Part shown: positions 1 through 9,431 of the stretch, one piece after another | Layout of the letters: the number at the start of each line of letters is the position of its first letter | Position numbering within the stretch: the stretch's first letter is position 1 | NCBI RefSeq assembly: GCF_004358345.1 | Contig: NZ_CP037952.1 | Coordinates: forward strand, 5,339,457 to 5,403,456 | Source: Parashewanella spongiae | GTDB taxonomy: Bacteria; Pseudomonadota; Gammaproteobacteria; Enterobacterales; Shewanellaceae | DNA: 64,000 nucleotides | Direction: 5' to 3' | Position numbers and translations under genes: made by a program | The notes under the pieces: model-generated | Seen by the model: the letters and a program-made list of their open reading frames with translations, nothing else | Told to the model about the DNA's origin: nothing | Databases searched by the model: none

Positions 1-1460
1 TCGACCTATGCGTGACCACTCTTTGTCACCTTGTGGATTAGTTGCCATTAATATCGCGGCTTTTAAAGTCGTGATGACAATCCAAACTGCGGCAGCAATA
101 CCAAGCGCCACCCAAGGTTTGAAAGTATCACCAGCAATAAATGGGGCTGTAAAACCTATTGCAATAGCAATTATCGCTGGGATCATTAAGTTTTTCTTTA
201 ATTCACCTTGTTTTGTTTTCTTCCAGCGGATCAGCGGGCCAATCCCCATAAAAATAAAGGTGACAAGGGAAATGGGAACAAATACTGCGTTAAAGTATGG
301 AGGCCCTACTGAGATTTTGCCCATGCCTAATGCATCGATCAATAAAGGATAGAGTGTACCTAATAAAACGGTAGCTGCGGCAACGGTAAACATTAGGTTG
401 CAAATGAGTAACATGGTTTCTTTAGATAACCAATTAAAACGCGCCGGACTACTCATCTGGCTCGCTCTGAAACCAAACAAGGTCAACGAGCCACCTATTG
501 TGATTGCCAGTAAAAGTAAAATAAACGCTCCACGTCCTGGATCTGCCGCAAAAGAATGTACTGAAGTCAATACTCCTGAACGAACAATAAAGGTGCCAAG
601 CAAGCTTAAACTAAACGCAAAAATAGCAAGCAATACCGTCCAGTTTCTGAAGGTACCTCTTTTTTCTGTTACGATTAATGAATGAACCAGTGCGGTACCA
701 ATCAGCCAAGGCATAAAGGAAGCATTCTCAACGGGATCCCAAAACCACCAACCGCCCCAGCCCAATTCGTAATAAGCCCACCACGAACCTAGTGCAATAC
801 CTGCGGTTAAAAATGCCCAAGCAGCAATTGTCCAAGGACGACTCCAACGCGCCCATGCTGAATCTAATCGTCCACTTAGAAGCGCTGAAATAGCAAACGC
901 AAAGCTTACGGAGAATCCGACATAACCTATGTACAGCATTGGCGGATGAAATATCAATCCGACATCTTGCAACATCGGATTCAAATCACGTCCCTCAAGC
1001 GGCATTGGAAATAAACGATTAAACGGGTTGGATGTCAGTAAAGTAAATAGCGTAAAACCACAAACTATGATGCCAAGAATCGCTAATACTCTGGCAATAA
1101 AACGATGATCTAGCCCTTTACTGAATTTGGCAACAGCCGCAGTCCAAACCGCGAGAGAGAAAACCCAAAACAATAATGAGCCTTCATGCCCCCCCAGACA
1201 GCTGCAATCTTAAAAAACTCTGGTAATTGTGAATTTGAATGCTGTGCAACATAAGTGACCGAGAAATCATCTATTGCAAAACTGTAGCCTAAAATGAAAA
1301 TTGCAATAGTAATAAAGATAAACATGCCATAAGAGAATGGCCATGCATATCGAATAAGAAATTGATCGTTGCGTGCTACACCAACTAATGGAATGGTTGC
1401 CAATAAAAAAGCGAAGGCTAACCCTAGCACTAATGCAAAATGTCCGAGTTCTGGGATCAT
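1..1460 (-). CDS. ccmF: Cytochrome c haem lyase subunit CcmF, 3' end beyond window, apparent -1 frameshift
   Basis: CcmF is the large inner-membrane subunit of the cytochrome c haem lyase, which joins haem from CcmE to apocytochromes. The N-terminus begins MIPELGHFALVLGLAFAFLL and reads to a run of seven C (plus strand) at 1189-1195; there the frame is lost. Restoring one base gives the expected VWGGHEGSLLFW and then an open frame to the window edge, with the haem-handling WWD-type motif GGWWFWDPVENASFMPWL encoded near 700-760. Many membrane segments are visible. The defect is a single base in a homopolymer, so a sequencing error, a real inactivation, or slippage are all possible. The start at 1460 is the only ATG that gives the family N-terminus. 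The C-terminal part and the downstream ccmG/ccmH expected in this family lie outside the window. Confidence 0.93.
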
Positions 1461-1706
1461 GAGAAAATACCTGCATCTGTAGATTTAAAGACCTTTTTAT
1501 TTGCCCTTATAAATCTAGCATTGTATAAAACTTGACATATTTTAGAGCTTAAGTGAGGTAATGTCTGCTTATTTAATAAAAATCCTATTTTATATTACCC
1601 AGTAACGTGAGCACGAACGTATAGTCCAATGGCTTATATTGGCGTATAATCCGTCAAATTGGGCGCCAAAGCCGCTATTTTATTACTTAAAGATGAACTT
1701 CTTCTT

Positions 1707-2930
1707 ATGATGACTACTTTTTGGATTGTTATTGCTATTTTTATTCTTGTGAGTTTTACCCTGATTTGGTTTCCCTTTATAAAAAAGTCCTCTCAGCTCC
1801 AACCTCTAGAAAATATTCGCCATCAAGCTAATTTAACCCTTTTTAATGAAAAGCTATCAGTGCTCGAAAAAGAGCATCGAGATAATCAAATTGACGAACA
1901 GGAATTTTTAGCATTAAAAAAAGAGCTTGAAATCACGCTATTGCAAGATGTACAACAAGCTCCAGAGCACGCACAGGCTAGCACTTCTAGCAAATCTCCA
2001 ATTTGGCCTTTATTGATGAGTTTTACTGTTTTAGCTGTCGCAGGGGTTATGTACAACAAATTAGGTTCTTATGAAATATTAAATCAAACGCCACAGTTAG
2101 CTCAAAGTCATGAAAGCATGTCTCAAGAACAAATTTTTGAGCAACAACTGAGTATGATGCAACAACAAGTCAACGCAGATCCCAAAGACAGTGAAACTTG
2201 GTTTAGCTTAGGCCATGCTTATATATCATTGGGTCGTTATACTGAAGCCGTGAAAGCATTTGATCAGGCTATCGCTGTCGACGGCGAAACAGCTGAACTA
2301 TTGGGTCCTAAAGCGACGGCATTATTTTACCAAGCCGGTCAACAAATGACCCCTGAAATACAGGCCATTATCGATAAATCGCTTGCTTTGGATTCAAGCG
2401 ATCCAGCCACCTTACTTCTTGTTGGCATGAGCGCCTTCTTTAACTCAGAATATCAACAAGCCATTAATGCATGGCAGAAAATTTTAAACTCCGAGCGACA
2501 AGATATTGATCGTAGCGCCGTAACTAACGCTATTTCTGAAGCGAAAAAGCGCTTAAAGGGTAATACAGATGAAGTCGCACTCTCTCACGCGTCGATCACA
2601 GTCGAAGTGAGCATCGCTCCTGAGCTAGCTAGTCAAGCTGAGATAACTGATACTTTGTATTTATTTGTGAGAACGTCCGGCGACAAAATTGTCCCTATTG
2701 CTGCAACGAAATTAGTTTCAGCTCAACTTCCACTTACGGTTGAATTAAATCAAAGTAATGAGCTAGGTACTGGCGTGAGCTTAAATGATGTATCTCAAGT
2801 CGATGTGGTCGCTTTATTATCAAAAGATGGCAAGTTGAAACCTAAAGCTGGTGATTTACAAGGACGACTCACAAAAGTTGAAGTTGGTAGTCAAGTTCGC
2901 TTGGTTTTAGACACGCGAGTGAGCAAATAA
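1707..2930 (+). CDS. ccmI: Cytochrome c biogenesis protein CcmI (TPR)
   Basis: CcmI is the apocytochrome c chaperone of the Ccm system, handing substrate to the CcmF/CcmH lyase. The protein has a first membrane segment (TTFWIVIAIFILVSFTLIWF), a cytoplasmic coiled stretch rich in E, K and Q, a second membrane segment around residues 95-115 (WPLLMSFTVLAVAGVMY), then a periplasmic TPR domain with a clear repeat (ETWFSLGHAYISLGRYTEAVKAFDQAI region) and a C-terminal beta domain. The frame is open upstream to 1659, but the ATG pair at 1707/1710 fits the family, since it places the membrane segment at the N-terminus. It diverges from ccmF and is followed by a strong bidirectional terminator. Confidence 0.92.
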   Translation: MMTTFWIVIAIFILVSFTLIWFPFIKKSSQLQPLENIRHQANLTLFNEKLSVLEKEHRDNQIDEQEFLALKKELEITLLQDVQQAPEHAQASTSSKSPIWPLLMSFTVLAVAGVMYNKLGSYEILNQTPQLAQSHESMSQEQIFEQQLSMMQQQVNADPKDSETWFSLGHAYISLGRYTEAVKAFDQAIAVDGETAELLGPKATALFYQAGQQMTPEIQAIIDKSLALDSSDPATLLLVGMSAFFNSEYQQAINAWQKILNSERQDIDRSAVTNAISEAKKRLKGNTDEVALSHASITVEVSIAPELASQAEITDTLYLFVRTSGDKIVPIAATKLVSAQLPLTVELNQSNELGTGVSLNDVSQVDVVALLSKDGKLKPKAGDLQGRLTKVEVGSQVRLVLDTRVSK

Positions 2931-2959
2931 ATGTTATTTGTTTAACTTGCTTCAGACTT

Positions 2960-3006
2960 CAGACATAAAAAAACCGATAATTAACTTATCGGTTTTTTTA
3001 TGTCTG
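2960..3006. terminator. Bidirectional rho-independent terminator between ccmI and scyA
   Basis: This is a perfect 21-bp inverted repeat. Its GC core is ACCGATAA / TTATCGGT, with A-runs and T-runs on both sides, so it can stop ccmI from the left and scyA from the right. Confidence 0.9.
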
Positions 3007-3014
3007 ACAAAAGC

Positions 3015-3314
3015 TTATTTCGCTTTTGACATATATTCAATTGCCGCTTTGTAGTCATCAACTGAACAGTCAGTACACATGCCACCTGGAGGCATAGCAC
3101 CCTTACCTTTTTTTACGGTCGCAACAAGTGCATCCATTCCTTGAGCTAAACGTGGTGCCCATTCCGCTTTATTTTGAAGCTTGGGAGCGCCAGCAACACC
3201 CATTGAGTGACAAATATGACACGCTTTGTCATAAACCGCTTTACCATCTTGCGCCATGACATTAGCTGATAAAGTTAATGCAGCTACAGCTGTCATTGCC
3301 AACAATTTTTTCAT
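3015..3314 (-). CDS. scyA: Monohaem cytochrome c5 (ScyA-like)
   Basis: This small periplasmic electron carrier has a signal peptide (MKKLLAMTAVAALTLSANVMA, cut after AMA-like VMA), then a class I c-type cytochrome domain with the haem site CHICH near residue 41 and a distal Met in the AMPPGGMC stretch. An extra Cys pair (CTDC) is typical of the c5 subfamily. ScyA in Shewanella passes electrons to cbb3 oxidase and peroxidase. The start at 3314 is preferred over the upstream codon at 3344 because AGGAA precedes it and the signal peptide then begins properly. It is transcribed toward ccmI and divergently from ccmA. Confidence 0.93.
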   Translation of the reverse strand: MKKLLAMTAVAALTLSANVMAQDGKAVYDKACHICHSMGVAGAPKLQNKAEWAPRLAQGMDALVATVKKGKGAMPPGGMCTDCSVDDYKAAIEYMSKAK

Positions 3315-3424
3315 ATTAAATGTTCCTAATACTGATACATACAAAGCTCGTCGCTGCCCTAGTACAATTAACCATTATCTCGTTAACAGGCAAACTTGTT
3401 CTTAGGACACTAATGGTACACCAA

Positions 3425-3444
3425 AGTGTGATAAATCTCACCTT
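3425..3444. promoter_or_regulatory. Putative CRP-binding site between scyA and ccmA
   Basis: TGTGA-TAAATC-TCACC matches the CRP consensus TGTGA-N6-TCACA at 9 of 10 core positions. It lies about 110 bp upstream of the scyA start and about 210 bp upstream of ccmA. CRP is the main anaerobic respiration regulator in Shewanella, so control of cytochrome genes is plausible. The motif match is seen; the function is inferred. Confidence 0.5.
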
Positions 3445-3652
3445 TTCAGCATGAACAATTGCTGTATGAGTGGCTTTTAACATAAAAATACAGCGAAAAT
3501 GTAAAGTTTTATCCAAGGCTTTTGTTGTAAATCAAAATCTTTTTACTAAGTGATAACCTGCAGTAAACCTTCTCAACGCTTTATGCTACTATGCTGCTAA
3601 TTTGATTCATATGTCGCCATATTGAAAAGACTTTGCGTTTTTGAAATAAGGC

Positions 3653-4333
3653 TTGAACTACGACTTTTACACTGAGAATGCGGTGGCTCAAAAAACATCT
3701 GTAACCCCATTATTATCAGCGGATAAACTCACTTGCATCCGCGAAGAACGGATCTTGTTTGATGAGCTCTGTTTCAATATTTACTCCGGTGATATTGTTC
3801 AAATAGAAGGACCTAATGGTGCCGGAAAAACCAGTTTATTACGCATTTTAACTGGTTTATCACGTCCTTATGAAGGGCAAGTACGCTTTAAAAACAAGCC
3901 TATCGGTCATTGCAATGAAGCATTTCACCAAGACTTACTCTATTTAGGCCATAAAGCGAGTGTTAAGCCTGAACTCACGGCTGAAGAGAATCTTCATGTA
4001 AACCTCACCCTCAGTGGATACACCCACTTTGATGCTCAAAGCATTTTATCTAATGTCAATTTGACAGGGTTTGAAGATGCCTTAGCCGGGCATCTATCAG
4101 CAGGACAACATCGACGAACTTCACTGGCCAGACTATGGCATACCCAAGCAAAAATTTGGATCCTAGACGAACCATTTACTGCTATTGATAAGAAAGGCGT
4201 TGAGCAACTTGAGCACCTTTTTTTAAAGCATATTGCGTGTGGTGGATGTGTCATTTTTACCAGCCATCAAGATCTCAGTGTAATCTCATCACAGCAATTG
4301 CGGCGAATTTTATTGAGTGGCACAGATGAATAG
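3653..4333 (+). CDS. ccmA: Haem exporter ATP-binding subunit CcmA
   Basis: This is the ABC ATPase of the CcmAB(C) complex that releases holo-CcmE. It shows Walker [11 protein letters not shown]-loop region, ABC signature [14 protein letters not shown], Walker B IWILDEPF and the switch His in FTSHQD. The length of about 226 residues is usual. The reading frame begins at a TTG (3653) with AAGG just upstream; a GTG at 3683 is the alternative and would remove ten residues before the conserved domain. The gene overlaps ccmB by 8 bp, showing translational coupling, and is the first gene of ccmABCDE. Confidence 0.93.
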   Translation: MNYDFYTENAVAQKTSVTPLLSADKLTCIREERILFDELCFNIYSGDIVQIEGPNGAGKTSLLRILTGLSRPYEGQVRFKNKPIGHCNEAFHQDLLYLGHKASVKPELTAEENLHVNLTLSGYTHFDAQSILSNVNLTGFEDALAGHLSAGQHRRTSLARLWHTQAKIWILDEPFTAIDKKGVEQLEHLFLKHIACGGCVIFTSHQDLSVISSQQLRRILLSGTDE

Positions 4334-5024
4334 ACACCCAAACATCAATATCAGTTACACCCGCGCATTCTTGACCATACTCAAACGAGATATTTCGATT
4401 GCGATCCGTCATCGTGGTGACATTTTCAATCCTTTGTTATTTTTTGTTATGGTGATCACCTTGTTTCCCTTGGGCGTAGGGCCTGAACCCAATGTGTTAG
4501 CTCGTATAGCTCCAGGGATCATCTGGGTAGCCGCATTACTCTCCGCCATGTTGTCTTTAGAACGATTATTTAAAGCCGATTATAACGATGGAACACTTGA
4601 GCAAATGCTTCTTAGCCCACAACCTTTAACAGTATTAGTACTTGCAAAAATACTGGCACATTGGTTATTAACGGGTATTCCATTGGTGTTAATTTCACCT
4701 TTGCTAGCTTTACTGCTTAATTTCGAGTCAAGCGCTTATATCGCGTTAATCATTACGCTTGCGCTTGGAACCCCTGTATTAAGTTTGTTGGGAGCTATCG
4801 GCGTTGCATTAACGGTAGGGTTAAATAAAGGTGGCGTTTTACTGAGTTTATTAATTCTTCCCCTTTATATTCCAGTATTAATTTTTGCGACAGGTGCAAT
4901 AGATGCTGCCGGAATGAATTTACCCTATGGCGGTCAATTGGCTATAATATCAGCCATGTTAATCGGTTCGTTAATCATGGCGCCATTCGCTGTTGGCGCT
5001 GCTTTAAAAGTGAGTACAAATTAA
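4326..5024 (+). CDS. ccmB: Haem exporter membrane subunit CcmB
   Basis: CcmB is the six-helix inner-membrane permease that pairs with CcmA. It begins with a cytoplasmic stretch containing the family motif [20 protein letters not shown] and then shows hydrophobic helices including [16 protein letters not shown] and the loop [14 protein letters not shown], which is characteristic of CcmB. The ATG at 4326 overlaps the ccmA stop; an in-frame GTG nine bases earlier is less likely. The stop codon abuts the ccmC ATG with no spacer. Confidence 0.94.
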   Translation: MNRHPNINISYTRAFLTILKRDISIAIRHRGDIFNPLLFFVMVITLFPLGVGPEPNVLARIAPGIIWVAALLSAMLSLERLFKADYNDGTLEQMLLSPQPLTVLVLAKILAHWLLTGIPLVLISPLLALLLNFESSAYIALIITLALGTPVLSLLGAIGVALTVGLNKGGVLLSLLILPLYIPVLIFATGAIDAAGMNLPYGGQLAIISAMLIGSLIMAPFAVGAALKVSTN

Positions 5025-5783
5025 ATGTGGAAATGGTTACATCCCTATGCCGCACCAGAGAAAGCTTATCAACTTTCAGCTAAGTTTCTTCCTTGGTTTG
5101 CCGGACTTGGTTTTTCGTTAACATTGATCGGCACGATTTGGGGATTAATATTTGCGCCGGCCGATTACCAACAAGGTGACAGCTACCGCATCATCTTTAT
5201 TCATGTACCGGCTGCGTCGCTATCTATGTCTCTTTATGTATCGATGGCTGTTGCCTCTTTTACCGGATTAGTCTGGCAATTGAAAATGGCCGACTGGGCA
5301 GCGGCATCTATCGCTCCTGTTGGCGCTATGATGACGTTTATTGCATTAATCACAGGATCTTTTTGGGGTAAACCCATGTGGGGGACTTGGTGGGTATGGG
5401 ATGCACGATTGACTTCTGAACTAATGCAACTCTTTTTATATTTGGGAGTGATCGCGCTTTATGCGTCTTTCGAAGATAAGGTCGTAGCCGCTAGAGCGGC
5501 GGGCATATTAGCTATCGTCGGTGTGATTAATATTCCTATTATTAAGTATTCAGTTGAATGGTGGAGCTCCTTGCATCAAGGTTCGACCATTAAAATTACC
5601 GAAGAATCAGCTATGACTACTGATATGCTTTACCCCTTGTTGCTTAACATTCTTGGCTTTGGATTAATCGCTGGCGCCATTATTACATTACGCTTTAAAG
5701 CTGAAGTTATCGAACGATGCAGCATGCGACCTTGGGTAAAACAGTTAGCAAGCCAGAAAAATGGAGCCAAAGATGCAATTTGA
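5025..5783 (+). CDS. ccmC: Haem delivery protein CcmC
   Basis: CcmC places haem on CcmE in the periplasm. The protein of 252 residues has six membrane helices, a WWD-type tryptophan-rich motif (GTWWVWDARLTSELMQLF) and conserved histidines in FIHVPAAS and SSLHQGSTI, the axial ligands in this family. Its start directly follows the ccmB stop, and it overlaps ccmD. Confidence 0.95.
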   Translation: MWKWLHPYAAPEKAYQLSAKFLPWFAGLGFSLTLIGTIWGLIFAPADYQQGDSYRIIFIHVPAASLSMSLYVSMAVASFTGLVWQLKMADWAAASIAPVGAMMTFIALITGSFWGKPMWGTWWVWDARLTSELMQLFLYLGVIALYASFEDKVVAARAAGILAIVGVINIPIIKYSVEWWSSLHQGSTIKITEESAMTTDMLYPLLLNILGFGLIAGAIITLRFKAEVIERCSMRPWVKQLASQKNGAKDAI

Positions 5784-5985
5784 TTCGTTTCAAGACTTTT
5801 TAAACATGGGCGGATACGCGATCTATGTGTGGGTATCTTACGGTATCACTTTTGGTAGTTTGGCTATTTTGATTTATGCAAGCGCGACCAAAGAGAATAA
5901 AGTGCTTAAAAATATCACATTGAAACATAATCGTGAACAACGAATTAAAGCATCACGGAGAGCAAAAAATGAACCTGAGACGTAA
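5773..5985 (+). CDS. ccmD: Small haem exporter protein CcmD
   Basis: CcmD is a one-helix membrane protein that helps release holo-CcmE from CcmABC. The 70-residue product begins [20 protein letters not shown], the usual CcmD start with its NMGGYAxYVW motif, followed by one hydrophobic helix and a basic tail. I prefer the ATG at 5773 over 5761, because family members begin at this point. It overlaps ccmC by 11 bp and ccmE by 17 bp. Confidence 0.9.
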   Translation: MQFDSFQDFLNMGGYAIYVWVSYGITFGSLAILIYASATKENKVLKNITLKHNREQRIKASRRAKNEPET

Positions 5986-6430
5986 GAAAAGACTGATTTT
6001 AGCCTCGACATTAATACTCGGCGTAGCGGCAATCACCTCTTTATTGCTCTATGCCCTGAATACTAACTTAAACTTGTTTTACACCCCTTCAGAAGTTGTT
6101 CAAGGTAAAAAAAACACTGGTATCAAGCCACAAATTGGCCAACGCATTCGCATTGGTGGCATGGTTTCTGAAGGTTCACTGCAACGAGATCCTGAAAGCT
6201 TACACATCCAATTTGCTGTACATGATGCGACTGGGCTAGAAATCATTGTCACTTATGACAATTTATTGCCCGATTTATTCCGTGAGGGTCAAGGTATTGT
6301 GGCACAAGGGATCCTAATTGGCCCTAATCAACTTGAAGCAACAGAAGTCCTCGCCAAACATGATGAAAACTACATGCCACCAGAAGTAGCTGAAGCAATG
6401 GGCAAGAACCACCAAAAACCACAGCAATAA
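5969..6430 (+). CDS. ccmE: Haem chaperone CcmE
   Basis: CcmE binds haem covalently in the periplasm and carries it to the lyase. The product has a basic N-terminus (MNLRRKKR), one membrane anchor, an OB-fold domain ([25 protein letters not shown]), and the haem-binding motif [12 protein letters not shown], where this His forms the covalent bond and the Tyr is the axial ligand. The ATG at 5969 has GGAGAG eight bases upstream; the upstream GTG at 5933 adds residues that are not part of the family. It is the last gene of ccmABCDE; mobile-element sequence begins right after it. Confidence 0.95.
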   Translation: MNLRRKKRLILASTLILGVAAITSLLLYALNTNLNLFYTPSEVVQGKKNTGIKPQIGQRIRIGGMVSEGSLQRDPESLHIQFAVHDATGLEIIVTYDNLLPDLFREGQGIVAQGILIGPNQLEATEVLAKHDENYMPPEVAEAMGKNHQKPQQ

Positions 6431-6443
6431 TTGAAACTTTAAC

Positions 6444-6471
6444 CCTAAATAAATCGGTTGGGAGCGTTCAT
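6444..6471. repeat. Solo MITE terminus (CCTAAATAAATCGGTTGGGA type)
   Basis: The sequence is the same terminal inverted repeat that bounds the elements at 39427-39689 and 57689-58008, preceded by TTAAC, a likely target duplication. The rest of this element is cut off by the group II intron sequence that begins at 6472. Confidence 0.75.
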
Positions 6472-6941
6472 GTAGAGTAGGCTACTGGCTTCGCTATCGC
6501 TTATCCAGCAGCCTCTCTTCGATTCCGCGCATGAAGCTTTCCCTCACACGGCTCTGTTGTTACACTTCTCTCAGCTCCTTCACTTTGCTTATCATCTTGT
6601 CGTGGGTAAATATTCAAGACCTGCTTGGCGTAATTTTTCGTAAGCACCTCGTGATAGATACTTGCTCCGACGTTGACTTAAGCGGCGATGCCATCGATAG
6701 AATCGGTTTACTACAAATCCATTTATTCTTAAAAATATCGCTCAGGGATAACCTATCCCACCCAAATAGTGTTTCCACCCTCTCAGAACTTGATTTACTT
6801 TACTTATCAGAACACTAAGCGTATTTGAGGTTCGGTGTTTCACTATGGCTCTGAGTTTATTTTTCAGCTTTGTTTGGCTCTTCTTAGACGCTTGTATCTT
6901 AATGTAACTGATGCCTTTGATGAGGCCTGTGATCCGTTGAA
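6472..6941 (-). mobile_element. Truncated group II intron copy (3' end: IEP C-terminus, domains V and VI)
   Basis: About 470 bp is a diverged near-copy of 6942-7411. Read on the minus strand it holds a decayed end of the maturase frame, then domain V (GAGCCGTGTGAGGG... stem) and domain VI ending in CCTACTCTAC. The 5' part of this copy is missing: the neighbouring intron begins exactly where its maturase reading frame stops, in the sequence that encodes the ITGLIKG segment, so the second intron apparently inserted here or the two recombined. Confidence 0.75.
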
Positions 6942-7061
6942 GTAGAGTAGGCTACTGGCTTCGCTATCGCTTATCCAGCAGCCCCTCTTCGATTCCGTGC
7001 ATGAGGTTTTCCCTCACACGGCTCTGTTGTTACACTTCTCTCAGCCCCTTCACTTTGCTTA

Positions 7062-8166
7062 TCATCTTGTCGTGGGTAAATACTCAAGACCAGCTTGGCG
7101 TAATTTTTCGTAAGCACCTCGTGATAGATACTTGCTTCGACGTTGACTTAAGCGACGATGCCAGCGATAGAACCGGTTTACTACAAATCCATTTATTCTG
7201 AAAAATACACCTCTGGGATAACCTATCCCACCAAAATAGTGTTTCCATCCCCTCAGAACTTGATTAACCTTATTTATCAGTACGCCAAGTGTATTTGAGG
7301 TTCGATGCTTCACTATGTCTCTGATTTTATTTTTCAGCTTTGTTTGGCTCTTCTTAGACGCCTGTATCTTAATGTAACTGGTGCCTTTGATGAGGCCTGT
7401 GATCCGTTGAAAATTAAAACCGAGGAAATCAAACTCATTCATCAGCTTTCCCATATCCACACAGTGGGTTTTACTTTGATTTAGCTTCAGACCTTCATCA
7501 CTTAATTGCTGTGTTATCCAGTCCAGTTGCTCTTGTGTGTAGGTTTGCTTATGAAGTACAACAAAATCATCTGCATAGGTAACGATTTTACACGGTGTTT
7601 TTTCGTGTATTTTCAAACAGAAATCGTTGAGATAGATGTTAGCCAGTAGTGGAGAGATAACTCCGCCTTGCGGAGTGCCACATCGGCTTGCTTCTATTCG
7701 CCATTTTCTGTTGACCGTCTCTACGCTGATGGGCGCTTCGACATGGTCGGTAGCCATAACTGTGTTCATGTAAATGAGGTTCGTAGACGGGTTGCATCAC
7801 TATTGTCATCGCCATTTGCACAATTCTGTCACTGATTATCGGGATCCCAAGTTTCCGCGTTTTGCCGTTGTCTTTGAGTATTTCTACTCGTTTGACTGGG
7901 CTAGGTCGATAGTTTTTCTGTTGTAATTGAGTTTGAATTTCTTTTAACAGCGCAACGACTTTCTTTTGCTGCTCTAGATAACTGAATGTGATGCCATCAA
8001 TTCCTGCTCCGCCTTTATTGGCTTTGCATCGTCGATAGGCTTCTTCGAGTATATCTAGGCGACTGAGTTTATCGTACAAGCTGTAAAATCGTAGCTCCGA
8101 GTTAAGCTTTGAGCGTAAGTAAAGTTTTCGCTGTAATATTCTGATATTTACTGGAGTGTTAGCCAT
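7062..8166 (-). pseudogene. ltrA: Group II intron reverse transcriptase/maturase, internal deletion
   Basis: Two overlapping frames together give most of a group II intron-encoded protein. The first (8166-7639) has the RT0-RT1 region (GGAGIDGITF, GKTRKLGIPIISDRIVQMAM, HSYGYRPCRSAHQ). The second (7769-7062) has CGTPQGGVISPLLANIYLND, the catalytic YADD motif, and the maturase X domain (LRGWKHYFGGIGY). The usual RT segment between YRPxRSAHQ and the GTPQGG motif, about 60-70 residues and including one catalytic Asp, is missing and the frame changes at that point. No HNH endonuclease domain is visible. It is therefore inactive. Confidence 0.88.
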
Positions 8167-8256
8167 ATGGCAATTTCACCTCAAAAGTTACGTTAAAAAA
8201 CGGGTGTAACACTGAGCCCCTTCCCTGATGTAAAGTTATGTTGTCTTCACGGTTAA

Positions 8257-8490
8257 CCCTAAAAACATCAATTGAACGCTGAGTATACGAGTAACTATTT
8301 GAGCAATACGATGATTTTATTACCATGTTTTTCACCCAGTGAGTGAAGAGCTCTACGCTCACAAGCTTGCTAAAATGACTGCTATCTGCGTTGTAACTTT
8401 TGCAAGTAGAATAACTACTTGCTGCAAGCTACGTCTTACTATCAACCATTTTCTCTACGCTTGAGAACGCAGTCAACTGATGTTTCTAGG
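8257..8490. mobile_element. MITE inserted in the group II intron, TTAAC target duplication
   Basis: The ends are CCTAAAAACATCAATTGA and, inverted, CCTAGAAACATCAGTTGA. TTAAC flanks both sides (about 8252-8257 and 8491-8495), so removing the element and one duplication rejoins intron sequence. The interior contains the block shared with 48420-48600. No coding capacity is visible. Confidence 0.8.
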
Positions 8491-9013
8491 TTAACGGTAC
8501 TATGGGCTCATCCGACTGCCTGAGCGCCCTATCTGAAATTTCGGTTTACCTTATATTCGGATAGTGGAAGTCACTACCTTCCAACACTCAGGCTCTCCCA
8601 CGTTCACTTTATTTCCTTCAATACATGCCACTTCATATTACGCCGGAAGATCAAACAGATGCATTTACCAGTTGCTTCTCTGTTTGTGTCAGGGTTCGTC
8701 AACTAGGAAAGACTCCCCATCTTCATTTTTTGATTTACGACGCTTAACTGAATTCGCTTGATGCTGCGGCCTACATTGCATCTCAACCTTTATTCAAGGC
8801 CTTTGTCACAGGGCTTCATGTCATAGCGGTTACCCATTATGCATGCCCGTCAGATTTCGGGATGAACTGGTAATTATCCCGTCAGGTACGTTTCAACCTG
8901 ATGGACTTATTATAAATAATAACGTTGCTGTCTCTGGTTTATGGCCATGTAATCGCTTGGCTGCGTATACGTTGAGACAAATCCCGCAACAGAATAAAGC
9001 GCTTCGTGGCGCT

Positions 9014-9090
9014 CCCTAGAAACATCAGTTGACTGCGTTCTCAAGCGTAGAAAAAGTGGCTGATAGTAAGGCGTAGCTTGCAGCAAATAG
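9014..9090. repeat. Partial MITE end abutting the intron 5' boundary
   Basis: CCTAGAAACATCAGTTGACT and the following 60 bp match the end of the MITE at 8490 running the opposite way. The similarity fades near 9090, before GC-rich short hairpins at 9100-9170. No gene is visible in 9014-9431. Confidence 0.65.
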
Positions 9091-9192
9091 TTAATGAATC
9101 ACCCCGCCCCAAGGGGCGAGGTATCAATTAGTTAGATAAAGTCGTTAGTCCGCCGCAAGCGGCGAGGAATTTACCCTGCTGAGATTAAAGTA

Positions 9193-9235
9193 AACGCTCA
9201 TGACATCTATGCCTATCATGAACGTTTAGGTTAAA
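9193..9235. repeat. Short palindromic repeat, second copy near 48893-48935
   Basis: AAACGCTCATGA and TCATGAACGTTT form a hairpin around a 10-base loop, and the unit is followed by AGGTTAAAG in both places. The function is unknown. Confidence 0.6.
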
Positions 9236-9431
9236 GCAGACAAAATATTTTGCTACTTATATTGCTTTATTCGCTCGTTAGATTATTAGAATTTAATTGC
9301 AACCAGCTTCAAGCAATCATCAAAAAACAGTTAAAAATACCACTTAAGCCATTAAATTAACAAAGATTAACTTAATTGCTAATAAAGTATAACTTAAACT
9401 GTGATTATCACTCTTTCAGGTTATCAATTAT

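Larger units (their letters stand above)
6942..9013 (-). mobile_element. Group II intron with decayed IEP and nested MITE
   Basis: On the minus strand the sequence from about 9013 to 8491 resembles ribozyme domains I-III (including the GTCGGATGAGCCCATAGTACC stretch near 8500), followed by a maturase reading frame and, at 7030-6942, domain V (AGAGCCGTGTGAGGG / CCTCATGCACGG) and domain VI ending CCTACTCTAC. The 5' boundary near 9013 is less certain than the 3' boundary, because the first bases GAGCG differ from the usual GTGYG. A 234-bp MITE interrupts the RNA-coding part at 8257-8490. With a broken IEP the element cannot mobilise by itself. Confidence 0.8.

Noticed and set aside
6531..7201. 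Two similar plus-strand frames (MKLSLTRLCCY, MRFSLTRLCCY)
   Set aside because: They are antisense to the two group II intron copies (domain V and maturase end); their similarity comes from the intron duplication.
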